A stretch of 64,000 nt of DNA, from contig CM068386.1 in NCBI GenBank assembly GCA_034770075.1, positions 43,995,990 through 44,059,989 on the forward strand, written 5' to 3'. Position numbers and translations under genes: made by a program. The notes beneath the pieces were generated by a model. The model worked only from the letters and a program-made list of their open reading frames with translations. It did no database searches and had not been told where the DNA came from. The DNA is from Aralia elata (Eukaryota; Streptophyta; Magnoliopsida; Apiales; Araliaceae). This document shows, piece by piece, positions 23,701-34,120 of the stretch (the stretch's first letter is position 1; every line of letters begins with the position of its first letter).

Positions 23701-24759
23701 AGTTGATGTATATTGGATGGGCTAGACGATTCCTTCAGGGAGCGGAGGTATATACGAACTAGCAACCGATCTAACTCACTATGAAAATAATATAGACGAG
23801 ATGGAAACTAGTTTGTTAGTTGTTTGTGGGAAACCACTAAGCATACTATATTGAACACTGTTAAAGACTCGATGTGTGCTAGTTTTAGAATTATAAATGT
23901 GTATGATGCTAAGGTGTTATCTAATATGTGATTATGTGGTTAAATGTTAGATAATTTACTGATAAAAAAGTGATATTATAAGGTGATATATGTGATGCTA
24001 ATTGAAATATCAATATTATAACTGATAGGTCTTTCATAAGAGATTAAGTTAGATTGCGTAGCTGTAATCGACGGTACAGGCAAGTTCTATCTTACTCAAC
24101 TTTTAGATTGAACAAGTTCCTCTTAACTCAAACTTGAGTTACTATGTTTCAAGCATGCTAGTGGTTTAATTCTTGATAATTATTCCACCTCCTTAAATTA
24201 TTGATTCGCACATAGTGCATATTGCATATGTCCGTTAGGTATGAAAGACTGATCACCTTCATTACCATAAGGTTCAGTTAAATTGGTTCATGGTCATTAT
24301 TGAGTATTATTGGATTCAGTCATTCAATCATTGAAATTTTGATTCATGCACTTTCACAATTATAATATTGTTGAAAATTCGAAAGTTTATTCTTTCTTTC
24401 AATCATGATATATCCTTCTTGTATTTAAACTTGCTGAGCAAAGTAGTTGTTCACCCTTGCTATATCATGATAACAGATTTAAGGCGCATGTTCGAGGAAA
24501 AACATATACAAAAGCAAAGGACAACATTATAGTGTTATGCATGATAACCAAATTAGTTATTTGATGTAAGTTAATTGTGTAAACCTTTTGTGAATCTAAA
24601 GGTAAATCTGTATTAAAGTAAAGGTTATAGACCTTGAGATATGTAGCAGAGATTATTGTATAAATAATTTATGTTATATCTTCCGCAGTAGTTGTAAATA
24701 TGATGTATCGTGACACACCAGGTCCGAGGTTTAAAGGACTCGGGTTTAGGGGCTTCACA
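20712..24759 (+). repeat. E0 3' LTR (about 4 kb)
   Basis: TGTGACAACCCG at 20712 and GGCTTCACA at 24759 give a 4048-bp LTR. Only its last 1.1 kb is duplicated at the 5' end. It contains a decayed tandem array (23365-23610) and the GAGCAA...TTGCTC hairpin (about 24433-24450). Small open frames (21799-21987, 22106-22327, 22629-22829, 23362-23583) have no coding support. An alternative reading, in which the LTR is only 23649-24759, is less likely: 23649 has no purine tract before it. Confidence 0.65.
23365..23610 (+). repeat. Tandem array with AATCC...GGATT palindromes
   Basis: About ten imperfect copies of a 24-30 bp unit centred on AATCCAGCTTGCTGGATT, itself an inverted repeat (AATCC/GGATT). 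It lies inside the E0 LTR just before the part shared by both LTR ends. Confidence 0.85.
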
Positions 24760-25430
24760 ACCTTCGTTCGACCAAACTTTCCCCGACCCTTCTCCCGATC
24801 AGTGTTCAAAATTTCCATCCACTAACCAACATAAGTCCGACGACTTATTCCGATGGACTCTCACTAGAGCTTGGCTTGGAGAAACAAATAGAGTACCCTT
24901 AGGTTCTATAATTGCTGGATTTTTTTTTATTTTCTACACTGCATAAACTGTTGAAGTATACTAAGCAACTGATGAACTGATTTTGGGCTTAATTTAGGGT
25001 TTAATATGCTAGAATTTGGGTTTAATTTGTTTTGTTACGAAACTGATGGATCTTGGCTGAATTAGTGTTCAATTTGGGTTTTAATATTTAATTTAGGATT
25101 TAATTTGTTATTTATTGTTGAGAAACTGATATTGAGGCTGAATAATGTTCAATTTGGGTTTGATATTTACTATATTGTATGTTGCAATTAATGCTTGATT
25201 TGTGCAAATACATATGTAATGTCCATAATTGAATATGAGGAGATTTGTTCATTAGTCTGTTTGGCTTTGATTATGAGGTTAAATTGCAGCATGCATGTTG
25301 TGTATCAATTTGGGTTATATGTTCTACTTTGTATGAACTTACTGAATGTATCAATTAGGCTTACGTTTAGGTATAGTACTAAATATTCAGTTAGTGTTTG
25401 ATAATTCATGTTGTATGTGTAGGTATATTT
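24760..25430. other. Unassigned DNA between E0 and the CACTA element
   Basis: The first ~190 bp (to about 24940) is C-rich and less AT-biased than its neighbours, followed by a 100-115 bp imperfect duplication built on TTCAATTTGGGTTT and TAATTTAGG. No CACTACAAG terminus was found here. It may be host DNA or the eroded left end of the CACTA element. No gene is supported. Confidence 0.4.
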
Positions 25431-25499
25431 GCTATTTCTGACGGAATTCCTGACAGAATTTTTGTCAGAATTATTCAATTACAAAATTTGTGGGCCCTG

Positions 25500-26420
25500 C
25501 ATGTATTTATGTATTATTTAATAAGTTTCCCAATATTAAAATAAACTAAGTAGCATTTACTTAGTTTCTTACTACTAAAATAAATTAATTAATATAAAAT
25601 CATTTAAATAAAATAAAATAATTTAAATAAAATATAATAATTTAATGAAAATAAATTAAAATAAATTTAATAATATAGTATAATGTAATACTAAATAAAT
25701 TAAAAAGAAGAAATAAAACTACATGAAATAACTTAAATCATATCTTATAAATAAATAAAATAAAATAAATAATAAATTTGAATAAAATAAAATAAATTCA
25801 ATAAAATAAAATAAATTTAATTTAATAAATTAAATTAAATTTAAAAAATTAGATAATATAATATAATAAAAAATAAAAAATAAAAAAAATAAACATAATA
25901 AAATATATTTAATTTATGTTAATTTAATTTAAATTCATGAAAATAAAAAATAACATAAAATAAAATAATAAACTAAGTAGTATTTGCTTAGTTTTTTACA
26001 ATTAAAATAAACTGAATAAGTTTTCCCCATATTCAAATAATAAAATAAAATAAAGTAAGTTATATTTAATTAAGTAATATAGGATAAAATAAAATAATTT
26101 ATAGCTAACTAAATTAACAGAAAATAATTGAAATAAATTAAGTAGCATTTGCTTAGTTTTTTCATAATTAAAATAAAATAAAATAAGTACTATATGTATA
26201 TATACATATATGTACTATACTTTAGAACTTAGAAACCCTTTTAACAAGTAGGATTGAATGTCGAATAGTAGTCCCCATATTCAAATAATAGTTCTCATAA
26301 ACTAAGTAGCATTTACTTAATTTTCTATTGGTAAAATAAACTAAGTATAAACTCAATATATACATATACATGTAGTATAGGTTGGAGCTTAGAAACCCGT
26401 TTGAGATTCACTCATTAAGA
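25500..26420. repeat. AT-rich CACTA 5' region with repeated AACTAAG/CTTAGTT hairpins
   Basis: Extremely AT-rich (AAATAAAATAA runs) with four copies of a motif like AACTAAGTAGCATTTACTTAGTTT at about 25548, 25970, 26135 and 26300. Each has inverted arms AACTAAG and CTTAGTT around a 9-nt loop. The last two copies are each followed by a TATATACATA-type tract and then TTAGAAACCC, giving a repeat unit of about 160 bp. Confidence 0.8.
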
Positions 26421-26794
26421 GTGAATGTCAAATAGTCCCCAGTTTGGAACTATTACTGGATGTTATGTCTCTCACTTAGGCTGGTGCTAATTCACAAGGT
26501 ACGTTTTTTTTGTTTTGAGGATTTTTTAGCTGGTGTCTCTACATGTTCTCTGAGTACATACTTAGACTAAGTTGTTTTGGTCTATTTCGTGTACTTGGAG
26601 ATCATGGGGAGGTGCTGCTGAAATGTTTTTAAAATAGAAGAAACGTGCTCAAGATTGGCATTAGTGAGGAGACGCATCTAGGAACGGGATAGAAGCCTAA
26701 CCCCTGTAGCGTGGACATACTGTCAAATAGAATTCATGCATGGACCATATACATGAATATTATTATTCTAGTTGTGTATTTTGTTCAATTAAAG

Positions 26795-27337
26795 ATGTCA
26801 ACCGACCGAATTTGGATGTACTGTAGGATACAGGTTGAATGGAGGGGATTAGTTGATGTGTACCGTGATGAGGTGTGTAATTTTATTCACAAAGCAATAG
26901 AACATGCTGATGATCTGAACAGAAAGATGAGATGCCCATGTCTCAAGTGTAAAAACATGATCTGGCAGAAAGCCGATGGAATTAAATTCGAATTATTTTC
27001 ACGTGGGTTTGTGGATGGGTATTCGGTATACATTCATCACGAGGAATCAGCTGAGTTGAGAGAACTAACCGAAAGTCAAGACAGTCCAATTTACGGGGAT
27101 TCATACACCGAGAATTATGATTTCGTGAAGATGTTGGTCGATGCTTTTGGCCCTACCAATTTGTACTGGGCTGAAAATGAGCATTCGTCAAGCAGTGCTC
27201 AGCATCAGCCAAATAATTCAGCTGTTGCCATTTACAAGTTGCTATCTGAATCGGGGGTCCCATTATATTCTGGAAATGATAAGCACACAAGGTTATTTGC
27301 AGTTACGAAGCTCTTACACTTCAAGAATGAGCATGAC
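26795..27337 (+). pseudogene. CACTA TNP2-like transposase, 5' part
   Basis: ATG at 26795 opens MSTDRIWMYCR. Then comes a transposase-associated domain with CPCLKCKNMIWQ, GIKFELFSRGFVDGYSVYIHHEE and DFVKMLVDAFG. The frame is open for 181 codons to HFKNEHD, where A3 is inserted (target ATGAC). The frame continues exactly at 37801 (CSVRGFNDLL), which shows that this was one exon. TNP2 cuts and joins element ends. The upstream in-frame Met at 26711 is less likely because it adds a hydrophobic stretch atypical of the family. Confidence 0.88.
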
Positions 27338-29219
27338 TGGTTTACTGTCGCAAGCAACAAAAAATAAAACCTTACTGCGAAAGATAATAATGTAGCAGTG
27401 CAAGTAAGAGTCGATCCCACAAAGAGTGATTAGTCTAAATTTATGCTTTGTTTACCAAAAGGGGGGGCTTTATAATTTGATTTCACTAATTATCAAGAAC
27501 ATAATTTAAAATGATAAGAATAACCAATTAATTAAAGATTTCAGTTCTTTCGGTTAAGTATCACCTTTTTACAACAAAAGAATAATTAAGTAAAACAATT
27601 TATCCTTCAATGAAATTAATAGCCCTAGGTAGCAACAAGCTCTACTACCTGAAACTTCCCTTAGATTATCACTTAATGAAACAAGCTCTTCACAAGATTC
27701 TAACCATTATACAACCTAGAACAAGCTCTCTAGATTTAATATAATAGTAGCATTAAGAACTAGGGAATTAGACTAATCCAAGCAACAATCACACAAGTTC
27801 GGATTATTTAACTTGTCTTCCGATAATCATAGCAATACTCAAAAGTTTGACCACAATCATGTATCACTAATTGCTACTTATGATTAGGAACAATATCAAT
27901 TACACGTAATACTGTCCCTTAATCTAGCAGATGAGATTAATCAAATTGACTTAACCGATCACATTAAACCAATCAGAATAAATATCATTCAACAGTTAAA
28001 ATAGATTATCAAGAATGAACTTCATGTAAGAAGGAATAAATAGTTTATACTTAATCAAACCATTACATGTAAACAAGGTTCAACATCCCCTTCGAACTAA
28101 ATAAGGAACTAGCCTAATATAATAAGTCCGATAAATACTTTCTTGATTTATAAAAGGGGTGAGGACAACAACCTCACTATGGAGGTGATCCTCTTTCCCT
28201 ACTAAATTATTAAAGGGGTGAGGACAACAACCTCACTATGGAGGTGATCCTTTTTCCCTACTAATTACACTAGAATTTGGAGAATATGAAGAATGGTGGG
28301 TGAATTAATGTGTGAATTAGCAAAATACAAGCCTAGCTTCACTTGGTATTTATAGGAACTCATGGTGTGCTAACCCATCAACATAAGTCAAGATTAAACA
28401 CCCAATTTACTCATGTGCATCAGCCAACCAAGGAAGAGGCCACCAAAAAACGTGCAAATGTGATGTGCTAAAAGTCCAAATATTACAACTAAACTGATCG
28501 GCACCTTGTAAGCCAATTTAGAATTTGTAAACCACCGAATTGGACTTTGGACAAAGAATAAAAGTTGTAGCCTTGGCGTTTCAAATGAATTTGGGCTTTT
28601 GAATCACCTGATTTGGAGTTGGGAAGCTTAAGTTATGGCCCAAATACTCCAACTGGTCCGAACAGGAATCCAGTCCATGCTAGATTCGGATCAGCTGTCT
28701 AAAAAGCAACGTTTGGAGGCCCAAATAAACTCGGATTTTTTATCACCATACCATTCTGGAAAGCTTGAGAAGTCCACTAAAAACATCAAGAAGACCACAT
28801 TCTCATTTGGAAACTCTAACATTATTCAAATCGCAAACGAAGCCCAAAGGTCAATATGTCCAAAAGCCAAACAATCTGAAATTTTCAGCTTCGACGTTCG
28901 TTGGTAAAATAGTCATAACTTTCTCACCCGAGCTCTGATTTAGGCGTTTTAAGATGATCCGGAAAGCTAAGAAATAGATTTACATATTTTCTTCTTTGAG
29001 CTTTGAGAGATATTGGTTGGACGAAGGACAAAATGGAGTCTCAAGTGGACGGACTGATTTCAAAATAATCCAAAAGTGCGGAAATAACTCATTTTTCATT
29101 TAATAGCTCCATTTGCAACCTAAATCAAAATATTAGAATAGTGAGTACATTTAGGTGTCAAATAAGTATAAAAGACCAGACATTAAGAGATAAAAACATA
29201 ACATATTTTATACTTATCA
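27338..29219 (-). repeat. A3 3' LTR
   Basis: TGGTTTACTGTCGC at the inner start of the plus-strand reading and ACTTATCA at the end match the other LTR. It contains a direct duplication of about 60 bp built on GGGGTGAGGACAACAACCTC (28153-28262). At 28886-28990 it carries the shared LTR module also found in E1 and E2. The open frame 28635-28907 overlaps that module and is not a gene. Confidence 0.95.
28886..28990 (+). repeat. Shared LTR module, copy 1 (A3 3' LTR)
   Basis: CAGCTTCGACGTTCGTTGG, then AGTCATAACTTTCTCACC, then AAGATGATCCGGAAAGCTAA. It is homologous by eye to 52965-53080 (E1) and 57052-57160 (E2). The module is on the plus strand while A3 is on the minus strand. Confidence 0.8.
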
Positions 29220-30490
29220 AATTCCCCCACACATATCTTTTGCACATCCTCGAGCAAAATAAAAATAAACTATAACAAAAAATTCAACTAATCAAACTTG
29301 ACAACCTTGAGCCACAAATTAAAATGAACTTCAAAATTGACCTCAAAGATTCAAAACAGTAACTCTTGAAAAACTTCAAAACACTGCTTCATCTAAAATT
29401 CAAGCTTACTTATCAATCTTACTCTACTCTTAACCCTTCGTGTGTGTGTGTGAATCCACATGTATCAAACCAATTAAAACTCAGAAGAATTTATAAAATC
29501 AAAGCCTTAAAGGAGAAAGAAAAACTCTAAACACCTATTTTCACACTAATCTCAGTTAACATAAGCAAATAATAGCAGAGGATCAATAGGCTTTTTCTTC
29601 CTTCGACAAGTGCATTTTATGCTTCGTCTTACTAACGAGGGCGTTTTATGCTCCATCTCGCATGTCACGTGTTTATGAATGAGTGCGTTTTACGCTCCAT
29701 CTCAATTCACCACATGAATCATAATTTTTCTTTTTCTTCTCTTTTTTTTATTAAATTAAACATCTAACTTTTGCCTAAATTATTTCCCCTTTCTTAAATA
29801 AAACCTCATGTTTACTTCAAGTTATGATCAAACAAATGATAGAGTTCAAGAATTTCTCCCCTCGACATTCAATCGAAATAAATAAATAAATAAATAATCC
29901 TTTCCAAGTTAAAACTAGGTCGACCAAATGGACAAGTGCAAAAAAAATTGAAGGGTCTCAAATAAAGTAAAAATCAACAAAGAAAACCAAATTCAAACTA
30001 CACAATGTCTATCAATTTTCCAAAATGTTATCAACGAGAATCAAAATTTTATCATTGGTCAAAAATCAAAATCCAAATTAACTCATTGCTCAAGTGACTT
30101 ATTTTAAAAATTATCCCATTTTCGTAAGAAACACGATTGCACTTAGCATGTACAACAAGCCTTTAAACCCCAAGGTTATCCCAAGTGGACGAGTTTTGTC
30201 TCGTGAGGATTTGCAGAGAATATACCCACAAAATTCAAAATTCAAACTAACAAAAACAAACTTAATTTTTTTATTTTATTATATTTTTTTAAAACACCCT
30301 AAATTTTAAAACACCTAAATCCTTCCCCCACACTTAAAACTTACATTGTCCCTAATGTAAAGTAAAATGTAAAGAAAAGAAAAACAACATAACCAAAATA
30401 TAAATGCGAAAATAAAAAGAAATGAACTCCCCTTGGGTTGCCTCCCAAGCAGCGCATTTTTTTATTATCATTGGCTTGACATTAAACTTC
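29220..30490 (-). other. A3 3' non-coding region and purine tract
   Basis: The minus strand next to the LTR reads GTGTGGGGGAATT, the plus-strand primer tract. The region carries three copies of the GTGCGTTTTACGCTCC-type hairpin motif (29605-29702). No open frame is supported. It lies where A2 has its third ORF and 3' tail. Confidence 0.75.
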
Positions 30491-32230
30491 TCAATCTTCA
30501 TAAACTGGATCCACCAAATCCAACAGCTCAATATTCTCCATTTGATATCCTTCATAGAAGGGTTTGAGCCTGTGACCATTCACTTTAAAAATCTTTCCTG
30601 TGCTTGGACTTTGAATTTCCACTGCAGCATGATTAAAAATGTCAGTAATAATAAAAGGCCCGACCCAACGGGAGCGCAACTTACCTGGAAATAATTTTAG
30701 GCTTGAATGATAAAGGAGAACTTTTTGTCCAACAACAAAGTTCTTCCTAGTAATTTTCTTGTCATGAAAGGCTTTTGTTTTCTCTTTGTAAATTTTAGAG
30801 CTCTCGTATGCATCATTCCTCAATTCCTCTAGCTCTTGCAACTGCAACTTCCTATGGACTCCAGCAGAATTTAAGCTCATATTACATTGTCTAACTACCC
30901 AAAAAGCCTTGTGTTCTAACTCCACTGGTAGATGACATGGTTTCCCAAACACTAACCTATAAGGTGACATACCTATTGGAGTTTTGTAAGCTGTTCTATA
31001 GGCACAAAGTGCATCTTCTAACCTCAGACTCCAATCTTTTCTACTCGGCTTGACTACTTTTTTCAGAATGGACTTGACCTCCTGGTTGGATACCTCAGCC
31101 TGCCCATTGGTCTGTGGATGGTAGGATGTAGAAACTTTATGCATCACATTGTATTTCTTGAATAGTGTTGCTAGCATCCTATTGCAGAAATGGGTTCCCT
31201 TATCACTGATTATGGCCCTTGGCATTCTAAACCTAACAAATATGTTAGACTTGATAAAATATGCAATAAATTTAGAGTCATCAGTCCTGGTGGCTTTAGC
31301 TTCCACCCATTTAGAAACATAATCAACAGCCAAAAGAATGTAAACATTACCATAAGAAGCAGGAAATGGTCCCATAAAATCAATACCACAAACATCAAAA
31401 TTTTCAACAATTAAAATAGGTGTTTGTGGCATTTGATTCCTACTTGATATATTTCCTGTCTTTTGACAATTTTCACATGACTTACAGAACTGATAAGAGT
31501 CCTTAAAAATAGTTGGCCAAAAGAAACCACATTCCAAAACCTTATGAGTTGTACTTTTAGGTCCAAAATGGCCTCCACAAGCATAGGAGTGACAAAAAGT
31601 TAGAATAGATAAAAACTCACTTTTAGGCACACACCTTCTAACTATCTGGTCAGCACAAAATTTCCATAAGTATGGATCATCCCATATATAATATTTGGCA
31701 TCACTCTTAAGATTTTCTTTTTGGAATTTAGAGAACTCAATAGGAACATAAGCACTCACTAAGTAATTCACGATATTGGCATTCCAAGGTATAGCCTCAT
31801 CCATGGAAAATAAATGCTCATCTGGAAAAGAATCATGCAATGGTAACGCCTTTTCATCCTTAATCAGCCTGCTCAAGTGATCCGCCACCAAGTTGTTCGC
31901 TCCCTTCTTATCCTTAATCTCTAAGTCAAATTCTTGTAGCAATAGAAGCCATCTAATGATTCTTGGTTTGGATTCCTTCTTGGTTAGTAAATACTTGAGA
32001 GCAGCATGGTCAGAATAAACTACAACTTTAGTACCAAGCAGATACGATCTAAACTTATCTAAAGCAAATACAACAGAAAAGAGTTCTTTTTCAGTTGTAG
32101 TGTAATTAAACTGAGTAGCATTTAAAGTCCTAGAAGCATAATAAATGGCATGGACAACTTTGTCAACCCTTTGGCCTAAGACAGCTTCTACTGCATAGTT
32201 GCTTGCATCACACATGATCTCAAACGGCAA
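30491..32230 (-). CDS. A3 RNase H-integrase (open, 579 codons)
   Basis: The open stretch is part of a longer pol frame, cut from RT by a TAG at 32236-32234 (a Trp codon in relatives). RNase H: MCDASNYAVEAVLGQ (first Asp), TTEKEL (Glu) and YSDHAALKYL (Asp). Integrase: the HHCC finger around CGGHFGPKST and CKSCENCQK, then GIDFMGPFPAS (Asp), ISDKGTHFCNR (Asp) and GQAEVSNQEV (Glu, about 35 residues after the second Asp). The C-terminus runs through LFPGKLRSRWVGPF to a natural end PVYED. All catalytic residues seem present. As it lacks its own start it would only be made as part of Gag-Pol. Confidence 0.92.
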   Translation of the reverse strand: MPFEIMCDASNYAVEAVLGQRVDKVVHAIYYASRTLNATQFNYTTTEKELFSVVFALDKFRSYLLGTKVVVYSDHAALKYLLTKKESKPRIIRWLLLLQEFDLEIKDKKGANNLVADHLSRLIKDEKALPLHDSFPDEHLFSMDEAIPWNANIVNYLVSAYVPIEFSKFQKENLKSDAKYYIWDDPYLWKFCADQIVRRCVPKSEFLSILTFCHSYACGGHFGPKSTTHKVLECGFFWPTIFKDSYQFCKSCENCQKTGNISSRNQMPQTPILIVENFDVCGIDFMGPFPASYGNVYILLAVDYVSKWVEAKATRTDDSKFIAYFIKSNIFVRFRMPRAIISDKGTHFCNRMLATLFKKYNVMHKVSTSYHPQTNGQAEVSNQEVKSILKKVVKPSRKDWSLRLEDALCAYRTAYKTPIGMSPYRLVFGKPCHLPVELEHKAFWVVRQCNMSLNSAGVHRKLQLQELEELRNDAYESSKIYKEKTKAFHDKKITRKNFVVGQKVLLYHSSLKLFPGKLRSRWVGPFIITDIFNHAAVEIQSPSTGKIFKVNGHRLKPFYEGYQMENIELLDLVDPVYED

Positions 32231-33330
32231 CTTCTAATTTGGTGGTTGTATTACCAGTGCCGAGGTCAATAATTTCTTCAATTTGTCAAACGCCTCCTTG
32301 CACTCATCATCAAATTGGAATTCCATATCCTTTTGCATCAACTTACACAATGGCAAAGCTATTTTCGAGAAGTCCTTGATAAATCTGCGATAGAAACCTG
32401 CATGACCAAGGAAAGAATGAATCTCCCGCACACTTATGGGGTAAGGCAGCGCAGTAACAATTTCTATCTTAGCTTTATCCACTTCTAATCCTTTAGCTGA
32501 AACTACATGGCTAAGTACTATACCTTGATCCACCATAAAGTGACACTTTTCCCAATTAAGAACAAGATTAGTTTCTAAACATCTATCTAGCACATAAATC
32601 AGATTATCGAGGCATATATCTAAAGAATTACCATGTATTGTGAAGTCATCCATAAATATTTCAATGCAGTTCTCAAGAAAATCAGAAAAGATGCTTACCA
32701 TACATCGTTGGAAGGTACCTGGTGCATTACACAGTCCAAAGGACATTCTACAATACGCAAATGTACCAAAAGGACATGTGAATGTGGTCTTTTCTTGGTC
32801 TTTGGGTACAATCACAATTTGGTTATAAACTGAAAAACCATCTAGAAAACAGTAATAAGCATGCCCAACTAATCTTTCCAACATTTGATCAATAAAAGGA
32901 AGAGAAAAGTGATCCTTTCTAGTTACAGCATTTAACTTCCTATAATCAATACAAACTCTCCATCCTGTCTGCATACGTGTGGGCACCAACTCATTATCAT
33001 CATTTTTGATAACTGTGATTCCAGATTTCTTTGGTACTACCTGTACTGGACTTACCCATTAACTGTCTGAGATGGGGTAGATTATGCTTGCATCAAGTAA
33101 TTTCAGCACCTCCTTCTTCACTACCTCCATCATGGGTGGATTAAGTCTTCTTTGTGCATCTCTAGTGGGCTTGGCTCCATCTTCTAGAAGGATTCTATGC
33201 ATGCACGTAGCAGGACTAATACCTTGGATATCTGCTATAGTCCAACCAAAGACTGTTATATGGTCCCTTAGGACTCTGAGCAGTTTGTCGTCTTGTACTT
33301 TGGTTAGATTATTAGTAATAATCACAAGTT
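32231..33330 (-). pseudogene. A3 reverse transcriptase (in-frame stops)
   Basis: Same frame as RNase H-integrase. Motifs in order: VFGWTIADIQGISPATCMHRI; ISDS, then a stop at 33061-33059, then WVSPVQV; WRVCIDYRKLNAVTRKDHF; TTFTCPFGTFAYCRMSFGLCNAPGTFQRCM; FMDDFTIHG (intact YxDD-type box); and FLGHAGFYRRFIKDFSKI. A further stop at about 33333-33331 precedes it. The polymerase active site is intact and only nonsense changes break it. Confidence 0.9.
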
Positions 33331-34120
33331 ACATCTCATTCTTCCCTAAGAATGCATACTTCTAGTGTGCAGGTAATGGTTTTAGTACTAAGGTTGGGGC
33401 CTGCACAATAGATGGTAATAACTTTTGATGAGAACTAGGCAATTGAATAGAATAAACTGCATATTTAGCTGAGGTTTTAGGTAAAGAATGTAATGCAGCT
33501 ATAGTCTCCTTCAAGTCCTGATTCTGCTAAATCTCTTCTTCTTTATCTAATTCTAGACTGTTGGTGATGGCAACCTCCAAAGTTTCCCTTTGTGTTTGTT
33601 CAAAAGACTTCTGCACTAAAGAGTCAAGTACATCAATAGCAAAAACAGGGTGAATATCACTAGGATACCTCATGGCCTCATATATGTTGAACTGTATTTT
33701 TTCACCATCAAACTCCACGGTTAAGGTTCCATTGTGCACATCAATCATAGTCCTTGCGGTTTTCAAAAATTGCCTCCTTAAAAGTATATGTGCAGGATTT
33801 GGGGACTTATCATCATCCGTATCCACTATGTAAAAATCTGCAGGAAAGATTAGTTCATTCACCTGCACCAAGACATCTTCAATTACCCCTTGGGGTTAAG
33901 TGTTAGTACGATCAGCCAATTGAATAATAACATCAGTTTGTTTCAAAGGACCTAGATTTAAAGAAGCAAAAAATAGATAATGGTATGACATTAATTGAAG
34001 CTCCTAAATCTAGCATAGCTTTCTCAAATCTGGTATTACCTATTTTACATGGAATTGTAAACATGCCTGGATCTTTACATTTAGGGGGCATTTTTCTTTA
34101 AAGGACAGCTGATAAATTCT
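33331..34120 (-). pseudogene. A3 aspartic protease and linker
   Basis: The minus strand at about 34025-33990 reads AMLDLGASINV, the Athila-type protease site. It is followed, after a frameshift, by FASLNLGPLKQTDVIIQLADR, a stop, then PQGVIEDVLVQVNELIFPADFYIVD (33871 onward). LGRPF of relatives is LRRQF here, a Gly-to-Arg change. The linker to RT (YAFLGKNEM) has several stops. Non-functional. Confidence 0.82.

Larger units (their letters stand above)
17616..24759 (+). mobile_element. Chromovirus-like LTR element derivative E0 without pol
   Basis: 5' LTR remnant 17616-18739, tRNA-iMet PBS 18743-18755, ~1.97 kb of internal DNA, purine tract and 3' LTR 20712-24759. The LTR ends are perfect short inverted repeats (TGTGA...TCACA), and the purine tract plus TGTGACAACCCG resembles the E1 boundary (GGAGGATGTAACGACC). 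No gag or pol domain is recognisable inside. Flanks do not match (A2 on the left, unrelated DNA on the right), so the left end was lost by deletion. It is either a non-autonomous family or a copy that lost its coding core. Confidence 0.65.

Noticed and set aside
23649..24759. Taking 17616-18739 and 23649-24759 as complete LTRs of E0
   Set aside because: Both start TGATAAG, but no purine tract precedes 23649 and flanks show no target duplication. The TGTGACAACC boundary at 20712 has the tract and inverted ends. It is kept only as an alternative.
24710..24946. 78-codon frame at the right edge of E0
   Set aside because: It crosses the LTR boundary at 24759, so any protein would be a chance junction product.
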